Origin: Streptococcus alactolyticus
GTDB lineage: Bacteria > Bacillota > Bacilli > Lactobacillales > Streptococcaceae
DNA length: 64,000 bases
Assembly: GCF_012277075.1 (NCBI RefSeq)
Contig: NZ_JAAXMT010000008.1
Span: forward strand, 1 to 64,000
Direction: 5' to 3'
Shown: in pieces, positions 7,848-15,405 of the stretch
Layout: each line of letters opens with the position of its first letter
Position numbering within the stretch: the stretch's first letter is position 1
Translations under genes and position numbers: made by a program
The notes under the pieces: model-generated
Told to the model about the DNA's origin: nothing
Seen by the model: only the letters and a program-made list of their open reading frames with translations
Databases searched by the model: none

Positions 7848-8107
7848 CAGACAATGTTATCAACTTTCAAGACATTCAAAAGAATTTAGAGAAAACACGT
7901 TACAACCTATCAAACCTTACTTTTGAGGAAGCTACAGCATTAACCACGGAACAACTAGCAAAAAATCTTATTATTATTTCTAATACACTAGAAAACACAA
8001 TAGACGTTATTAGAATGTTAAAAGACAACAGCGACACAATTCAGGAGCAACTTATTAAGCTAGGCGACAAGGTGGAAACATTAGAGAATAGGGAGGTGCT
8101 TTTATGA
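7844..8107 (+). CDS. Small coiled-coil hypothetical protein
   Basis: 87 aa, with a leucine/isoleucine heptad pattern through the second half (ENTIDVIRMLKDNSDTIQEQ, then LIKLGDKVETLENRE) typical of a coiled coil. It overlaps both neighbours by 4 bp (7844-7847 and 8104-8107), a sign of translational coupling. No known family recognised. Confidence 0.65.
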   Translation: MTDNVINFQDIQKNLEKTRYNLSNLTFEEATALTTEQLAKNLIIISNTLENTIDVIRMLKDNSDTIQEQLIKLGDKVETLENREVLL

Positions 8108-8439
8108 GCTTATCAAAGAACGAAAAACAATTATTAAGGCGGTTGGGACTTGGTAAAGAAAACGCAAAGACCACAAGAGAGATAATCAGAGGGTTACCAA
8201 TAACCGAAAGGGGAGCGCGTGACATTCTAAGGCGGTTAGCCATTAAATACAGCATACCCATAACAGGGTTACGAAATCGAGGGATTAACGGGGTATTTAT
8301 TGCAACAACACAGGCGGAGTTATTAGAGGGGGTTACCTCTCTTATAAATCAAATAAGCGAGGAGCAAAAACGAGTGACAGCCCTAGCCAATTCAAAACCT
8401 GAAAAAGCTAGGGAGCTTATAAAAGAACTTTTGGAATAA
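8104..8439 (+). CDS. Helix-turn-helix protein, possible replication initiator accessory
   Basis: 111 aa and strongly basic in its first 70 residues. The pattern KTTREIIRGLPITERGARDI followed by LRRLAIKYSIPI reads like a winged helix-turn-helix that inspects primed DNA ends. The C-terminal third is helical and charged. Short HTH proteins like this are common just before the helicase gene in phages and islands. The fold is an inference by eye; no specific family claimed. Confidence 0.65.
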   Translation: MSLSKNEKQLLRRLGLGKENAKTTREIIRGLPITERGARDILRRLAIKYSIPITGLRNRGINGVFIATTQAELLEGVTSLINQISEEQKRVTALANSKPEKARELIKELLE

Positions 8440-8450
8440 GGGGATAAAGT

Positions 8451-8723
8451 ATGTTTGGATTAAGTAAAGAAAGCGAAGAAAGCCTAAAAATGGAAGTGCT
8501 TAAACTGGTATCTAGTTTTCTAAAGTCCTATACCAAGCCGAAACCTAAAACATTGGGGCTAATCGCACAAGATGAACTACTAGCAGACTTGTCTGTTAGC
8601 TTTAACACGTTGCAACGTTGGGAACAGGCAGGATTAAAGCGATACATTCCCCCAATCGAAGGCACGCGCACCGTATTCTACAAAATTGATGACGTTTTAT
8701 TGTTTTTAGGAGTAGAAAAATGA
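8451..8723 (+). CDS. MerR/excisionase-like DNA-binding protein
   Basis: 90 aa. The C-terminal half (LSVSFNTLQRWEQAGLKRYI, then PPIEGTRTVFYKIDDVLLFL) is the signature of the helix-turn-helix 17 / MerR-like excisionase family: a recognition helix, then a wing ending in a Y-K-x-D-D-hydrophobic strand. In islands such proteins act as excisionases or as AlpA-like activators. Either role is plausible here since no other xis candidate is present. It overlaps the next gene by 4 bp. Confidence 0.75.
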   Translation: MFGLSKESEESLKMEVLKLVSSFLKSYTKPKPKTLGLIAQDELLADLSVSFNTLQRWEQAGLKRYIPPIEGTRTVFYKIDDVLLFLGVEK

Positions 8724-8884
8724 TTGATGATATCATACCCGAACTAAACGACCTACAGACGTTGACGGAAGTCGCATTGGTTGATGGTAATTTGAACACT
8801 AGCCAAGCAGTCTTACGAGTGATAAGCCAAAAACTACCGCAGATCATCGGAATGTTAGAGGAGTTGGATAATGGGCAGATATAA
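8720..8884 (+). CDS. 54-aa hypothetical protein
   Basis: Reads MIDDIIPELNDLQTLTEVAL and ends MLEELDNGQI. Helical and acidic, no family recognised. Its ATG overlaps the upstream stop (8720-8723) and its end overlaps the next gene by 14 bp, which is the support for calling it. Confidence 0.6.
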   Translation: MIDDIIPELNDLQTLTEVALVDGNLNTSQAVLRVISQKLPQIIGMLEELDNGQI

Positions 8885-9017
8885 CACACACCCCGCACAA
8901 GGTAGCGGACATTATCACAATGAGAAGCGTTACAAAGACCGCCGTCCTACATTGGAACAACAAAAAGAGAGAAAGAGACTGAAAAAGTTGAAAAAGAAAC
9001 GGAGAAAGGGGCGTTAG
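8871..9017 (+). CDS. 48-aa highly basic protein
   Basis: Starts MGRYNTHPAQGSGHYHNEKR and ends in a Lys/Arg block (RKRLKKLKKKRRKGR); almost half the residues of the C-terminal half are basic. A GAGGAG ribosome site lies about 7 nt upstream. The next gene starts at 9019, one base after the stop. A nucleic-acid-binding role is suggested by charge only. Confidence 0.6.
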   Translation: MGRYNTHPAQGSGHYHNEKRYKDRRPTLEQQKERKRLKKLKKKRRKGR

Positions 9018-9018
9018 T

Positions 9019-9567
9019 ATGTATCAATTCATTAACTTACAAATTAATAAGCAGGTCTTACCTTTATTTAATTTTCTAAAGGACAACCAAACGCGAACCC
9101 TTGCCAAAGGTAAGCACGTCATGATGACCTACTACCAACCACCAGACTTTTATCTAGTGCCATTTAGCTATAAAGGTATCACGGTAACTGTAACCGCCAC
9201 AGACGACCTAGAAAGCTATTTAGAGGACGGTTGGCAAGTTGCTAGAGACTACCAAACAGCAAGCGTGGGAAACAAGTTGGCGGACGTGTTAGGCGAGTTA
9301 GAACATGAATACCTAAGTAGGCAGAGAGCAGGAAGCCCATTGCCTATCATGGGACTTGTGTTTGATTGGATAGCTTACGGATTATCTAGCAAAGAAGAAA
9401 TCATAGCCTTTGTTAAGTTATTTTATCTAAACGGCTATTCATACGAGCAAATAACACAGTTGTATGCTAGCTTAACCAAAAGCAATAACCTTAATATCTG
9501 CTTTCTAAACACCATTAATACGATTTTCAAGGAGGAACTGAATGAGCGACTTTTTAAATCAGCTTGA
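9019..9567 (+). CDS. Hypothetical protein preceding the replication helicase
   Basis: 182 aa, no family I can name. The N-terminal half is beta-rich (HVMMTYYQPPDFYLVPFSYK, GITVTVTATDD), the C-terminal half helical. It overlaps the VapE gene by 26 bp, so the two are translated together. In related islands the gene just before VapE often encodes a primase or loader, but I see no primase motif here. A replication partner is a guess from position. Confidence 0.65.
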   Translation: MYQFINLQINKQVLPLFNFLKDNQTRTLAKGKHVMMTYYQPPDFYLVPFSYKGITVTVTATDDLESYLEDGWQVARDYQTASVGNKLADVLGELEHEYLSRQRAGSPLPIMGLVFDWIAYGLSSKEEIIAFVKLFYLNGYSYEQITQLYASLTKSNNLNICFLNTINTIFKEELNERLFKSA

Positions 9568-10948
9568 CGAAAAAGTGCCAGACCATAAAACCAATGTTAC
9601 GAGTATCAACAGTAGACGACTAAAACGAGATGAGAACGGGAAAATCATCAAAAACCGAAACAACCTCTTATTATTGTTCCGTGGGGAGGATATTAAGTTA
9701 AATAAGCTGTTTAAATACAATGAAGCGACAAAAAATGTAGAGGTTACCCGAAATCAACAGTTATCCGACTATATCACTATCAAACATGGGCTGTTGTCTG
9801 ATGATACTATTAGGCAGTTGTGGGCTTATTTGTCCGAATGCTGGGGCTTGGAGTATAAAGAAAATGACATAGCCAACGTTGTAAAAATCATTGCTTTAAA
9901 CAAGAGCTATAACCCTATCAAGATATTTTTAGAGAAAGCCAAAGCAACCGCCGAACCAGTAGACCCGTTTGAGGTTATTCAAAAGTATATCAATATCGAA
10001 GATAACCAATATAACCGAATTGTTTTTGATTTAATGTTCCGTGGAGCGATTGCAAGGGTTTATCATGCAGGGATACAGTTTGACTATTGTCTTGACTTGG
10101 TTGGTAAGCAGGGAACAGGTAAAACAACATTCTTACGTGAGATTTTTAAAGGTTTTTACGGTGAAATTAGTTCTTACACCGAAAAGGACGACCTTTTGAA
10201 AATGGTTGAATTATGGGCGGTAAATGATGATGAGTTAGTCGCCACTAATAAAATCAAACCGAACGAATTAAAGCAGATTATAACCATGAGAGAAATCAGA
10301 ATCAGACGACCATACGGAAAATCAACAGAGATTATACCCGTTGATTTTGTTTTCACACGGACAACAAACGATACAGGGCATTTAAGGGACTTTACAGGCG
10401 ATAGGCGCTTTTTAGGTGTTGAGGTATTACCAAAGACGGACAAGCAAGTTAACCAGATAAGCCCACAGGACTTATTGAATATCTGGGGCAACTACTATAA
10501 AGCCTATGAGATTAACAGCAAACTTTATTATGATGATACTAGCGAAGAGGGCAAACTAATAGCTAGAGAACGTGCGAAATACAAATATCAAGATGATATT
10601 ATTGAAAAATTGGAGTGGTATTTGTCTATCAAAATCCCAGAAGATTTTTTTGACGTTACCACCATAAAATACTATCGCAAACAGTATTATACTGATTTAG
10701 AAGAAACAGGCACAGCCTACAAGACCAATGACGACCGACAGGCGGGGACTGAATGGGTGGGAACGGTAGCGCGTGACCGTTTGAACATCAATGATGTTAT
10801 CTATGAGATATTTGAAGATGAGCGCGAGCCAGCTTCCAAAATCAAGAAGAAAATCAAAATTTATATGAACAGCCTTGACGGTTGGGAATATCAGAGGGCT
10901 GTGTATTTTGGTAAGCGCAGAACAAGCGGATTTATCAAAAAGCATTAA
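9542..10948 (+). CDS. VapE (virulence-associated E) family replication helicase
   Basis: 468 aa. Walker A GKQGTGKTT is at about residues 188-196, the middle holds WAVNDDELVATNKIK, and the family block RRPYGKSTEII, then FTRTTNDTGHLRDFTGDRRF, ends in a Leu/Val strand. This is the VirE/VapE superfamily-3-like helicase core common in SaPI-type islands and phages. The N-terminal 150 residues have no recognised primase motif. The predicted role is autonomous replication of the island after excision, probably acting on the iteron region just downstream (10949-11295). Confidence 0.9.
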   Translation: MSDFLNQLDEKVPDHKTNVTSINSRRLKRDENGKIIKNRNNLLLLFRGEDIKLNKLFKYNEATKNVEVTRNQQLSDYITIKHGLLSDDTIRQLWAYLSECWGLEYKENDIANVVKIIALNKSYNPIKIFLEKAKATAEPVDPFEVIQKYINIEDNQYNRIVFDLMFRGAIARVYHAGIQFDYCLDLVGKQGTGKTTFLREIFKGFYGEISSYTEKDDLLKMVELWAVNDDELVATNKIKPNELKQIITMREIRIRRPYGKSTEIIPVDFVFTRTTNDTGHLRDFTGDRRFLGVEVLPKTDKQVNQISPQDLLNIWGNYYKAYEINSKLYYDDTSEEGKLIARERAKYKYQDDIIEKLEWYLSIKIPEDFFDVTTIKYYRKQYYTDLEETGTAYKTNDDRQAGTEWVGTVARDRLNINDVIYEIFEDEREPASKIKKKIKIYMNSLDGWEYQRAVYFGKRRTSGFIKKH

Positions 10949-11295
10949 ATTTTTACTCCATAAAAGACTATTTTCACTCCAAAAAATACCTCTTTTACTC
11001 CATGAAAACGATATTTTAAAAAAACCACTCCATACCTTAACCCCTTATATATCAAGGAGTTAGGCATATTTATAGAGTAAATATAAATAAAATTCTATAT
11101 AAAAATAAAATATTTTAGTATATAGCAATATACCATATACATATATATAATATAGCGGACGGAAATTTTTGCTCTTTTACGCCACAAATACGGTCAAATC
11201 CTTATGTATCAAGGGTTTAGGTGGTGGAGTAAAAATTTTCAATGGTGTAAATTGGGGGGTATTTTGGAGTAAAAATCAAGAAAGGAAATCCAAAA
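10949..11295. other. Candidate replication origin: iterons flanking an AT-rich core
   Basis: No gene. ACTCCA repeats lie at 10955, 10976, 10997 and 11027 (steps 21, 21 and 30 bp), mostly preceded by a run of T or C. Inverted TGGAGT copies lie at 11225 and 11265 on the other side. Between them is a strongly AT-rich block (about 11070-11160). A 22-bp direct repeat with three mismatches starts at 11043 (CCTTATATATCAAGGAGTTA) and 11200 (CCTTATGTATCAAGGGTTTA). Position right after a VapE helicase fits an island origin. Confidence 0.7.
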
Positions 11296-11517
11296 ATGAC
11301 AAAAATTAATTATCAATCACTACCAGACAACCAAACCTACCGCCTAGAATTGCCAAACGGTCAACAAGGCTATGATTATATTAACAGAATTGTTTTTGCC
11401 GTAAGCGCCAAAAATGGTGATGACGATTTTACCTATCAAGAATTGGTAAGACGTGGATATAAATGGGTGTTTGATTGTGGTTTTGCAATCCCAACAGATA
11501 CTAAGAAAGGAAAGTAA
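11296..11517 (+). CDS. Small hypothetical protein
   Basis: 73 aa, no recognised family. Mixed polar composition with a central strand-rich part (YDYINRIVFAVSAKNGDDDF). The ribosome site GAAAGGAAA precedes the ATG. It is the first gene after the origin and is followed 4 bp later by the 11522 gene, so the two are probably one transcript. Confidence 0.65.
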   Translation: MTKINYQSLPDNQTYRLELPNGQQGYDYINRIVFAVSAKNGDDDFTYQELVRRGYKWVFDCGFAIPTDTKKGK

Positions 11518-11521
11518 GCAA

Positions 11522-11782
11522 ATGGAAAAACAAGATATGAAAACGACTTATAACAATAGCATGGTTTTTGTGTACATGCTAGTTGATACAGTTCTGACAA
11601 TCAAGGAAAGATACCAACTTGATGAACAAACAGCCATAGAAATTTGTAAGCTATCGGCGACACTTTACGAAAGCTACAAAGATGTTGAGCGCTTAGACCG
11701 TCAGAGTGAGAATGCTAAAAGGATCCAAGACGGCTTAGAAAGCGTTGGGAGTGCTATTTGGCGAATTAGCAACACGTTATAA
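11522..11782 (+). CDS. Small helical hypothetical protein
   Basis: 86 aa from the ATG at 11522, which has GAAAGGAAAG upstream; the longer frame from 11453 overlaps the preceding gene and lacks a site. All-helical pattern with tyrosines (MVFVYMLVDTVLTIKERYQL). No family recognised. Confidence 0.65.
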   Translation: MEKQDMKTTYNNSMVFVYMLVDTVLTIKERYQLDEQTAIEICKLSATLYESYKDVERLDRQSENAKRIQDGLESVGSAIWRISNTL

Positions 11783-11802
11783 AACAGAAAGGACAAAAAC
11801 AG

Positions 11803-11988
11803 ATGAAAATTAAACTATTCAAACATGGGGTACTTCCCGACGGGCATTACAATGGCATACCAAGGACTAGGCTAGAAACTAATGAAGAATTAGAAAACAG
11901 AATTAACGAGTACATGGCTGATAAGAAAGTGAGCAATGTACAAGCTTACGGCGATAATATCATGGTTATTTATGAGGAGGTAAACTAA
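11803..11988 (+). CDS. 61-aa hypothetical protein with a second degraded copy in the island
   Basis: 61 aa. The C-terminal part (NRINEYMADKKVSNVQAYGD, then NIMVIYEEVN) matches a 44-aa reading frame at 13573-13707, pointing to an old duplication or recombination within the island. Ribosome site AGAAAGGAC. No known family recognised. Its stop at 11988 is one base before the next ATG (11990), so they are coupled. Confidence 0.65.
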   Translation: MKIKLFKHGVLPDGHYNGIPRTRLETNEELENRINEYMADKKVSNVQAYGDNIMVIYEEVN

Positions 11989-11989
11989 T

Positions 11990-12595
11990 ATGACTAACAC
12001 AAACAAAACAACAGCACCAATGACCCTAACAGAACTCAAAACATGGGTAGAAGAAACTTGCGAGCTATCTGAACTACTACAGACAAAAGACTATAAGAGC
12101 TACCTCCCTGAAGAGAAACAAGAAGAATATGAAGCGATTGCTTTTAGTGTTTTCAATTGTTTAGAAAGCTTCTTGATGATGTTAGAAGATAAAGAACTAC
12201 ATTATCAACCAAAGTCAATTGAGGAAGAAGAGGAAGAAAACGAGATGGCACAAGATAACGAACTGATGAAAGAAGTAGAAGACAGCGACAACGAAGCGCG
12301 TGAGATTGCTTGCGATGGTACTGTTGACAAGTATGTTAACGAACGAAAAGAACAACTAAAGGAACAAGCAACGTTTGAAGAATTGGTTGATAAGGTTGCA
12401 TTGTATGAGAGTGAGTTGTTAGATTATGCTGAGCGTTTGCTAAGTGATGAACCTTTGATTGCAGATAGTGAAACAGCAATGGGAACGCTTGAGATGTTGG
12501 ATAATGAAGCGATTGATTTATTTAAGTCTTTAGATATTGCTAACGAGTATCAAGGGTTAGAATACTATGATACAAGTTTAAACAAAGAAGACTAA
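11990..12595 (+). CDS. Highly acidic hypothetical protein
   Basis: 201 aa with a strong excess of Glu and Asp. The centre is a Glu run (IEEEEEENEMAQDNELMKEV) and the rest is helical. No recognised domain, no membrane span. Strongly acidic small proteins in mobile elements are sometimes DNA mimics that block restriction or host factors, but charge alone does not prove that. It is the last gene of the right-hand operon and is followed 45 bp later by a clear terminator. Confidence 0.7.
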   Translation: MTNTNKTTAPMTLTELKTWVEETCELSELLQTKDYKSYLPEEKQEEYEAIAFSVFNCLESFLMMLEDKELHYQPKSIEEEEEENEMAQDNELMKEVEDSDNEAREIACDGTVDKYVNERKEQLKEQATFEELVDKVALYESELLDYAERLLSDEPLIADSETAMGTLEMLDNEAIDLFKSLDIANEYQGLEYYDTSLNKED

Positions 12596-12639
12596 TTCAA
12601 AAACTGTTATCATAGTATCAAGCGTTAACACAGACAAGA

Positions 12640-12667
12640 AGCTTACTGATTATCAGTAGGCTTTTTC
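12640..12667 (+). terminator. Rho-independent terminator after the right-hand island operon
   Basis: AGCTTACTG / CAGTAGGCT stem with one G-T wobble, followed by TTTTTCTG. It ends transcription of the genes at 11296-12595. Confidence 0.85.
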
Positions 12668-13572
12668 TGTTTGTTTGGATACAGTAGAAAACAGTAGGAA
12701 TACAGTAAGCACGCGCTTCCCTTGTTTATTATTCGGAAATACCCCATTGATTTTAAACGGGGCTTGCTATTGTTCGGATATAACAACGCTGCCCTATTTT
12801 GTGTGCGGTTTTCCCTTTTTGATTTTTCTAGCACGCCCGAGAACCCTCCTAAAATCCCCACAGCGCTGTTTTAATTGTTGGGGGTATAATTATATTGCCT
12901 TGCTGTTTTAATTGACCCCCGCCCCCTGTTTTGTGCCAAGGAGAGCCGCTGCAAGGTGTTCGCTTGTATCACGCGCCATTTTTTTAGATTTTTAGGGGGT
13001 GTCATATAACCTTGAAAGGTCTTATTTTGATTGTATTTTATTTACCAGTTAACTATCTATCTATTCAGCTTTTAGACGACACAAAAAAAGCCCATAGGAC
13101 GAACCTACAGACCCGAAAAAACCACGCTCACGCAAAAGCCCTCGTAAAATATGAAATCCGTTACTAATATTATACCATTTTCTATATTTATTTTGGCTTG
13201 CGCCGTAATTATTATATCACGGTTATGACAGCGCTACAATAAGAAGACAGATATAAAAATAGCATGGGATAAAAATAAAATTATTAAACGTTTTATATTT
13301 TGAATAGTTGCGTGAGTATATAACTGTCTTTTATGGTGTTAGATTTGTTGGAAAATGTGAGTATAAAAGCTTAAATACACGGTAAAAACTTAACAAAACT
13401 TAACAACTAGAATAGTTGGGTGAGTATAAAAGCCTACTAATGTAGTGAAATGTAGTAACAAGCGTATTTTTTAGTACGGTTGTAAAACCTTGAAAAACCT
13501 ACCTTTTCTATTTTGCTAACCTTTGCTAACATTGGCTTTATATGGCTATATACAACTGTAAGCGCGTGAACA

Positions 13573-13707
13573 ATGGCATGGACAAACACAGACAAGAAAC
13601 TAAAGACGAGACAAAACAGATTGAGCGAGTACATGACTAAAAAAAGAAGCGATGTACACGCTTATGGTAATAATATTATGGCTATTTATGATGGGGTGAA
13701 CTGTTAG
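13573..13707 (+). pseudogene. Partial duplicate of the 11803-11988 gene
   Basis: A 44-aa frame ends RLSEYMTKKRSDVHAYGNNI then MAIYDGVNC. It parallels the C-terminus of the 61-aa protein (NRINEYMADKKVSNVQAYGD, NIMVIYEEVN) position by position. The N-terminal half does not match and no ribosome site is visible, so it is probably a decayed copy. Confidence 0.65.
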
Positions 13708-13750
13708 GGCTTTTCTTTGGAACAATTCACGCGCCTATATAACGACCTAT

Positions 13751-13784
13751 GAGCAAAAAGAAAAGCTACCCCAATAGTGGGGTA
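13751..13784 (-). terminator. Minus-strand terminator-like hairpin
   Basis: TACCCC (13767-13772) pairs with GGGGTA (13779-13784). On the minus strand it is followed by GCTTTTCTTTTTGC. It lies downstream of tyrS on the minus strand, behind the stronger hairpin at 13871-13894. Confidence 0.6.
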
Positions 13785-13870
13785 ACCAATAGAAAGTGTT
13801 AGCCATGAACGAACTTTTAAAAGTATAAAGGAAGTTTATCAAGAACAATTATATTATACCACGGACAAAC

Positions 13871-13894
13871 TAAAAAAAGCACCTTTTGGGTGCT
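13871..13894 (-). terminator. Replacement terminator for tyrS, supplied by the island
   Basis: On the minus strand AGCACC-CAAAA-GGTGCT is followed by seven T. It is 140 bp past the tyrS stop and is the first strong terminator met by tyrS transcripts now that the native one (3964-3992) has been pushed 10 kb away. Confidence 0.8.
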
Positions 13895-13920
13895 AGTTTC
13901 TTGCCTGCTGAACTCGTAAA

Positions 13921-13946
13921 AATTTACTCCCCTTTTTGTGGACTTT
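13921..13946. repeat. Right arm repeat 2 of the island
   Basis: 26 bp identical to 4099-4124, same orientation. Confidence 0.75.
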
Positions 13947-13988
13947 TGATAGAAATAAGTAAAAATGTAAGGAGATAGGTTTTTCCAT

Positions 13989-14010
13989 AAATCCTATAAT
14001 ATCAACGTTT
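13989..14010. repeat. Right arm repeat 1 of the island
   Basis: 22 bp with one mismatch to 4049-4070, lying 40 bp inside attR. Confidence 0.7.
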
Positions 14011-14034
14011 CAAGAGTTCTATGTTAGCGTATGG

Positions 14035-15294
14035 TTATCTAAAGTCCAGTACGAAGTATTTTTTCTTACCACGACGGATAACAGTTAATTCATCGTCGAT
14101 TTTATCGGTTTCTGAAAGCGTGTAGTTCAAATCTTGGATGCGTTCACCATTGAGGTAAATGGCTCCGTTTTGAACGTCTTCGCGTGCTTGGCGTTTTGAA
14201 GGTGAAATCTTTGCTGCCACTAAAATCTCAACAATATTAAGATTGTCGTCAGCTTGAACAGCGTAGTTTGGCACGTTGTTAAGCCCTTGTTTCAATTCTT
14301 TTGCTGAAAGGTTTTTGATGTTTCCTACAAATAGTTGTTCTGTGATATTCAAGGCTTCTTTGTAAGCTTCTTCGCCGTGAACCAAGGTTACCATTTCGCG
14401 CGCCAAGATTTTTTGGGCCAAACGTTCGTGACGAGCAGCGTTAAATTCTTTTTCAATGTCCGCAATTTCTTCCAATGAAAGGAAAGTGAAAATTTTCAAG
14501 AAACGAACAGCATCATCGTCCATGACGTTGAGCCAGAATTGGTACATTTCGTATGGTGATGTTTTGTCAGCATCAAGCCAAACGGCGTTACCTTCTGATT
14601 TTCCGAATTTTTTACCAGTTGAGTCGGTGATAAGTGGAACAGTCATCACATGACCAGTTTTATCAGCTTTACGACGCAATAATTCTGTACCAGCTGTCAT
14701 ATTACCCCATTGGTCTGACCCACCGATTTGGAGTGTTACGTTGTATTTGTCGTTTAATTCGTAGAAATCGTAGCCTTGCATGATTTGGTAAGCAAATTCT
14801 GTGTAAGAAATCCCTGTTTCAATACGTTTTTTTACAGATTCTTTGCTCATCATGGCGTTGACTGTAAAGTATTTTCCGACATCACGCAAGAAGTCGATGA
14901 AGCTGATTTGCCCAAACCAATCGTAGTTGTTGACCATGACTGCTTTGTTGTCACCATTGTCAAAATCAAGGAAGCGAGATAATTGATTTTGAATTTTAAC
15001 CACCCAACTGTCAACGGTTTCTTTGGTTTGGAGGCTACGTTCAACGTCTTTAAATGATGGGTCACCAATCAAGCCAGTTGCCCCACCAACAAGAGCGTAA
15101 GGTTTGTGCCCTGCTAATTGAAGACGGCGTGACGTGAGGATAGCCACCAAGTGTCCAAGGTGCAAGCTGTCAGCAGTTGGGTCATAACCAGTATAATAGG
15201 ATACTTGCCCTTCTGTTAATGCTTTGACAAGGGCTTCTTCATCAGTTGTTTGAAAAACTAAGCCACGTTCTTTTAATTCTTCGAATATATTCAT
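14035..15294 (-). CDS. tyrS: Tyrosyl-tRNA synthetase
   Basis: 419 aa, class I synthetase charging tRNA-Tyr. The HIGH-like motif is HLGH (about residues 47-50), the KMSKS-like loop is KFGKS, and a C-terminal S4 RNA-binding domain ([20 protein letters not shown]) completes the usual bacterial architecture. The island inserted at the 3' end: the final residues VLDFR are partly encoded by island DNA, whereas the displaced original at attL reads VLTY. The protein therefore stays full length. The 111-bp upstream gap is too short for a T-box leader. Confidence 0.97.
   Translation of the reverse strand: MNIFEELKERGLVFQTTDEEALVKALTEGQVSYYTGYDPTADSLHLGHLVAILTSRRLQLAGHKPYALVGGATGLIGDPSFKDVERSLQTKETVDSWVVKIQNQLSRFLDFDNGDNKAVMVNNYDWFGQISFIDFLRDVGKYFTVNAMMSKESVKKRIETGISYTEFAYQIMQGYDFYELNDKYNVTLQIGGSDQWGNMTAGTELLRRKADKTGHVMTVPLITDSTGKKFGKSEGNAVWLDADKTSPYEMYQFWLNVMDDDAVRFLKIFTFLSLEEIADIEKEFNAARHERLAQKILAREMVTLVHGEEAYKEALNITEQLFVGNIKNLSAKELKQGLNNVPNYAVQADDNLNIVEILVAAKISPSKRQAREDVQNGAIYLNGERIQDLNYTLSETDKIDDELTVIRRGKKKYFVLDFR
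14051..14068. repeat. Right attachment site (attR core) within tyrS
   Basis: acgaagtattttttctta, identical to 4020-4037. On the minus strand it encodes KKKYF plus part of V near the TyrS C-terminus. Bases 14035-14050 to its left come from the island and supply L-D-F-R and the stop. Confidence 0.88.
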
Positions 15295-15334
15295 GAGCGT
15301 TCTCCTTCGTTGAAAATAGTATAGTTTACAGGCT

Positions 15335-15387
15335 ATTATATCAAAATATTATCCCTCTATGCAAGCTTTATCAAAGTTTGGTATAAT
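15335..15387. promoter_or_regulatory. Divergent promoters for tyrS (minus) and pbp1b (plus)
   Basis: Minus: TTGCAT, an 18-bp spacer, then TATAAT (plus bases 15335-15340). Plus: TATAAT at 15382-15387, 19 bp before the pbp1b ATG, whose -35 is unclear. Confidence 0.55.
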
Positions 15388-15405
15388 GAATAATGAGGTA
15401 TTTGA

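Larger units (their letters stand above)
12668..14034. other. Long mostly non-coding right arm of the island
   Basis: About 1.37 kb with no convincing full-length gene; longer frames (12675-12911 plus, 13437-13634 minus) lack ribosome sites and have implausible composition. It holds three ACAGTA repeats (12681, 12691, 12702) about one helix turn apart, GCTGTTTTAATTG twice (about 12865, 12902), three GTGAGTATA motifs (13312, 13357, 13420), a fragment of the 11803 gene, two minus-strand terminators and the right arm repeats. It may include packaging or regulatory sites, or remains of lost cargo. Confidence 0.55.
4020..14068. mobile_element. 10-kb integrated island at the tyrS 3' end (satellite / phage-inducible-island type)
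   Basis: It is bounded by an 18-bp direct repeat whose right copy lies inside tyrS. Order: integrase; ImmA-type protease and repressor (minus); Cro-like gene; about ten small plus-strand genes; VapE helicase; iteron-rich AT-rich origin; four later genes; about 1.4 kb with little coding. The layout (int, divergent regulators, short early genes, VapE-type replication protein, origin) matches phage-inducible chromosomal islands of Gram-positive bacteria. No relaxase, type IV secretion, capsid, terminase or lysis gene is visible. A decayed prophage or another integrative element remains possible. Confidence 0.85.

Noticed and set aside
10955..11032. CRISPR array at the ACTCCA repeats
   Set aside because: Repeats are six bases with short spacers and no cas genes; iterons fit better.
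12675..12911. 78-aa plus-strand frame after the island terminator
   Set aside because: Cys-rich odd composition, no RBS, lies in non-coding repeats.
13437..13634. 65-aa minus-strand frame in the island right arm
   Set aside because: No RBS, poor composition, overlaps the duplicate-gene fragment.
15295..15405. T-box leader for tyrS
   Set aside because: The gap to pbp1b is only 111 bp and no T-box sequence (GGGTGGnACCGCG-like) is present.
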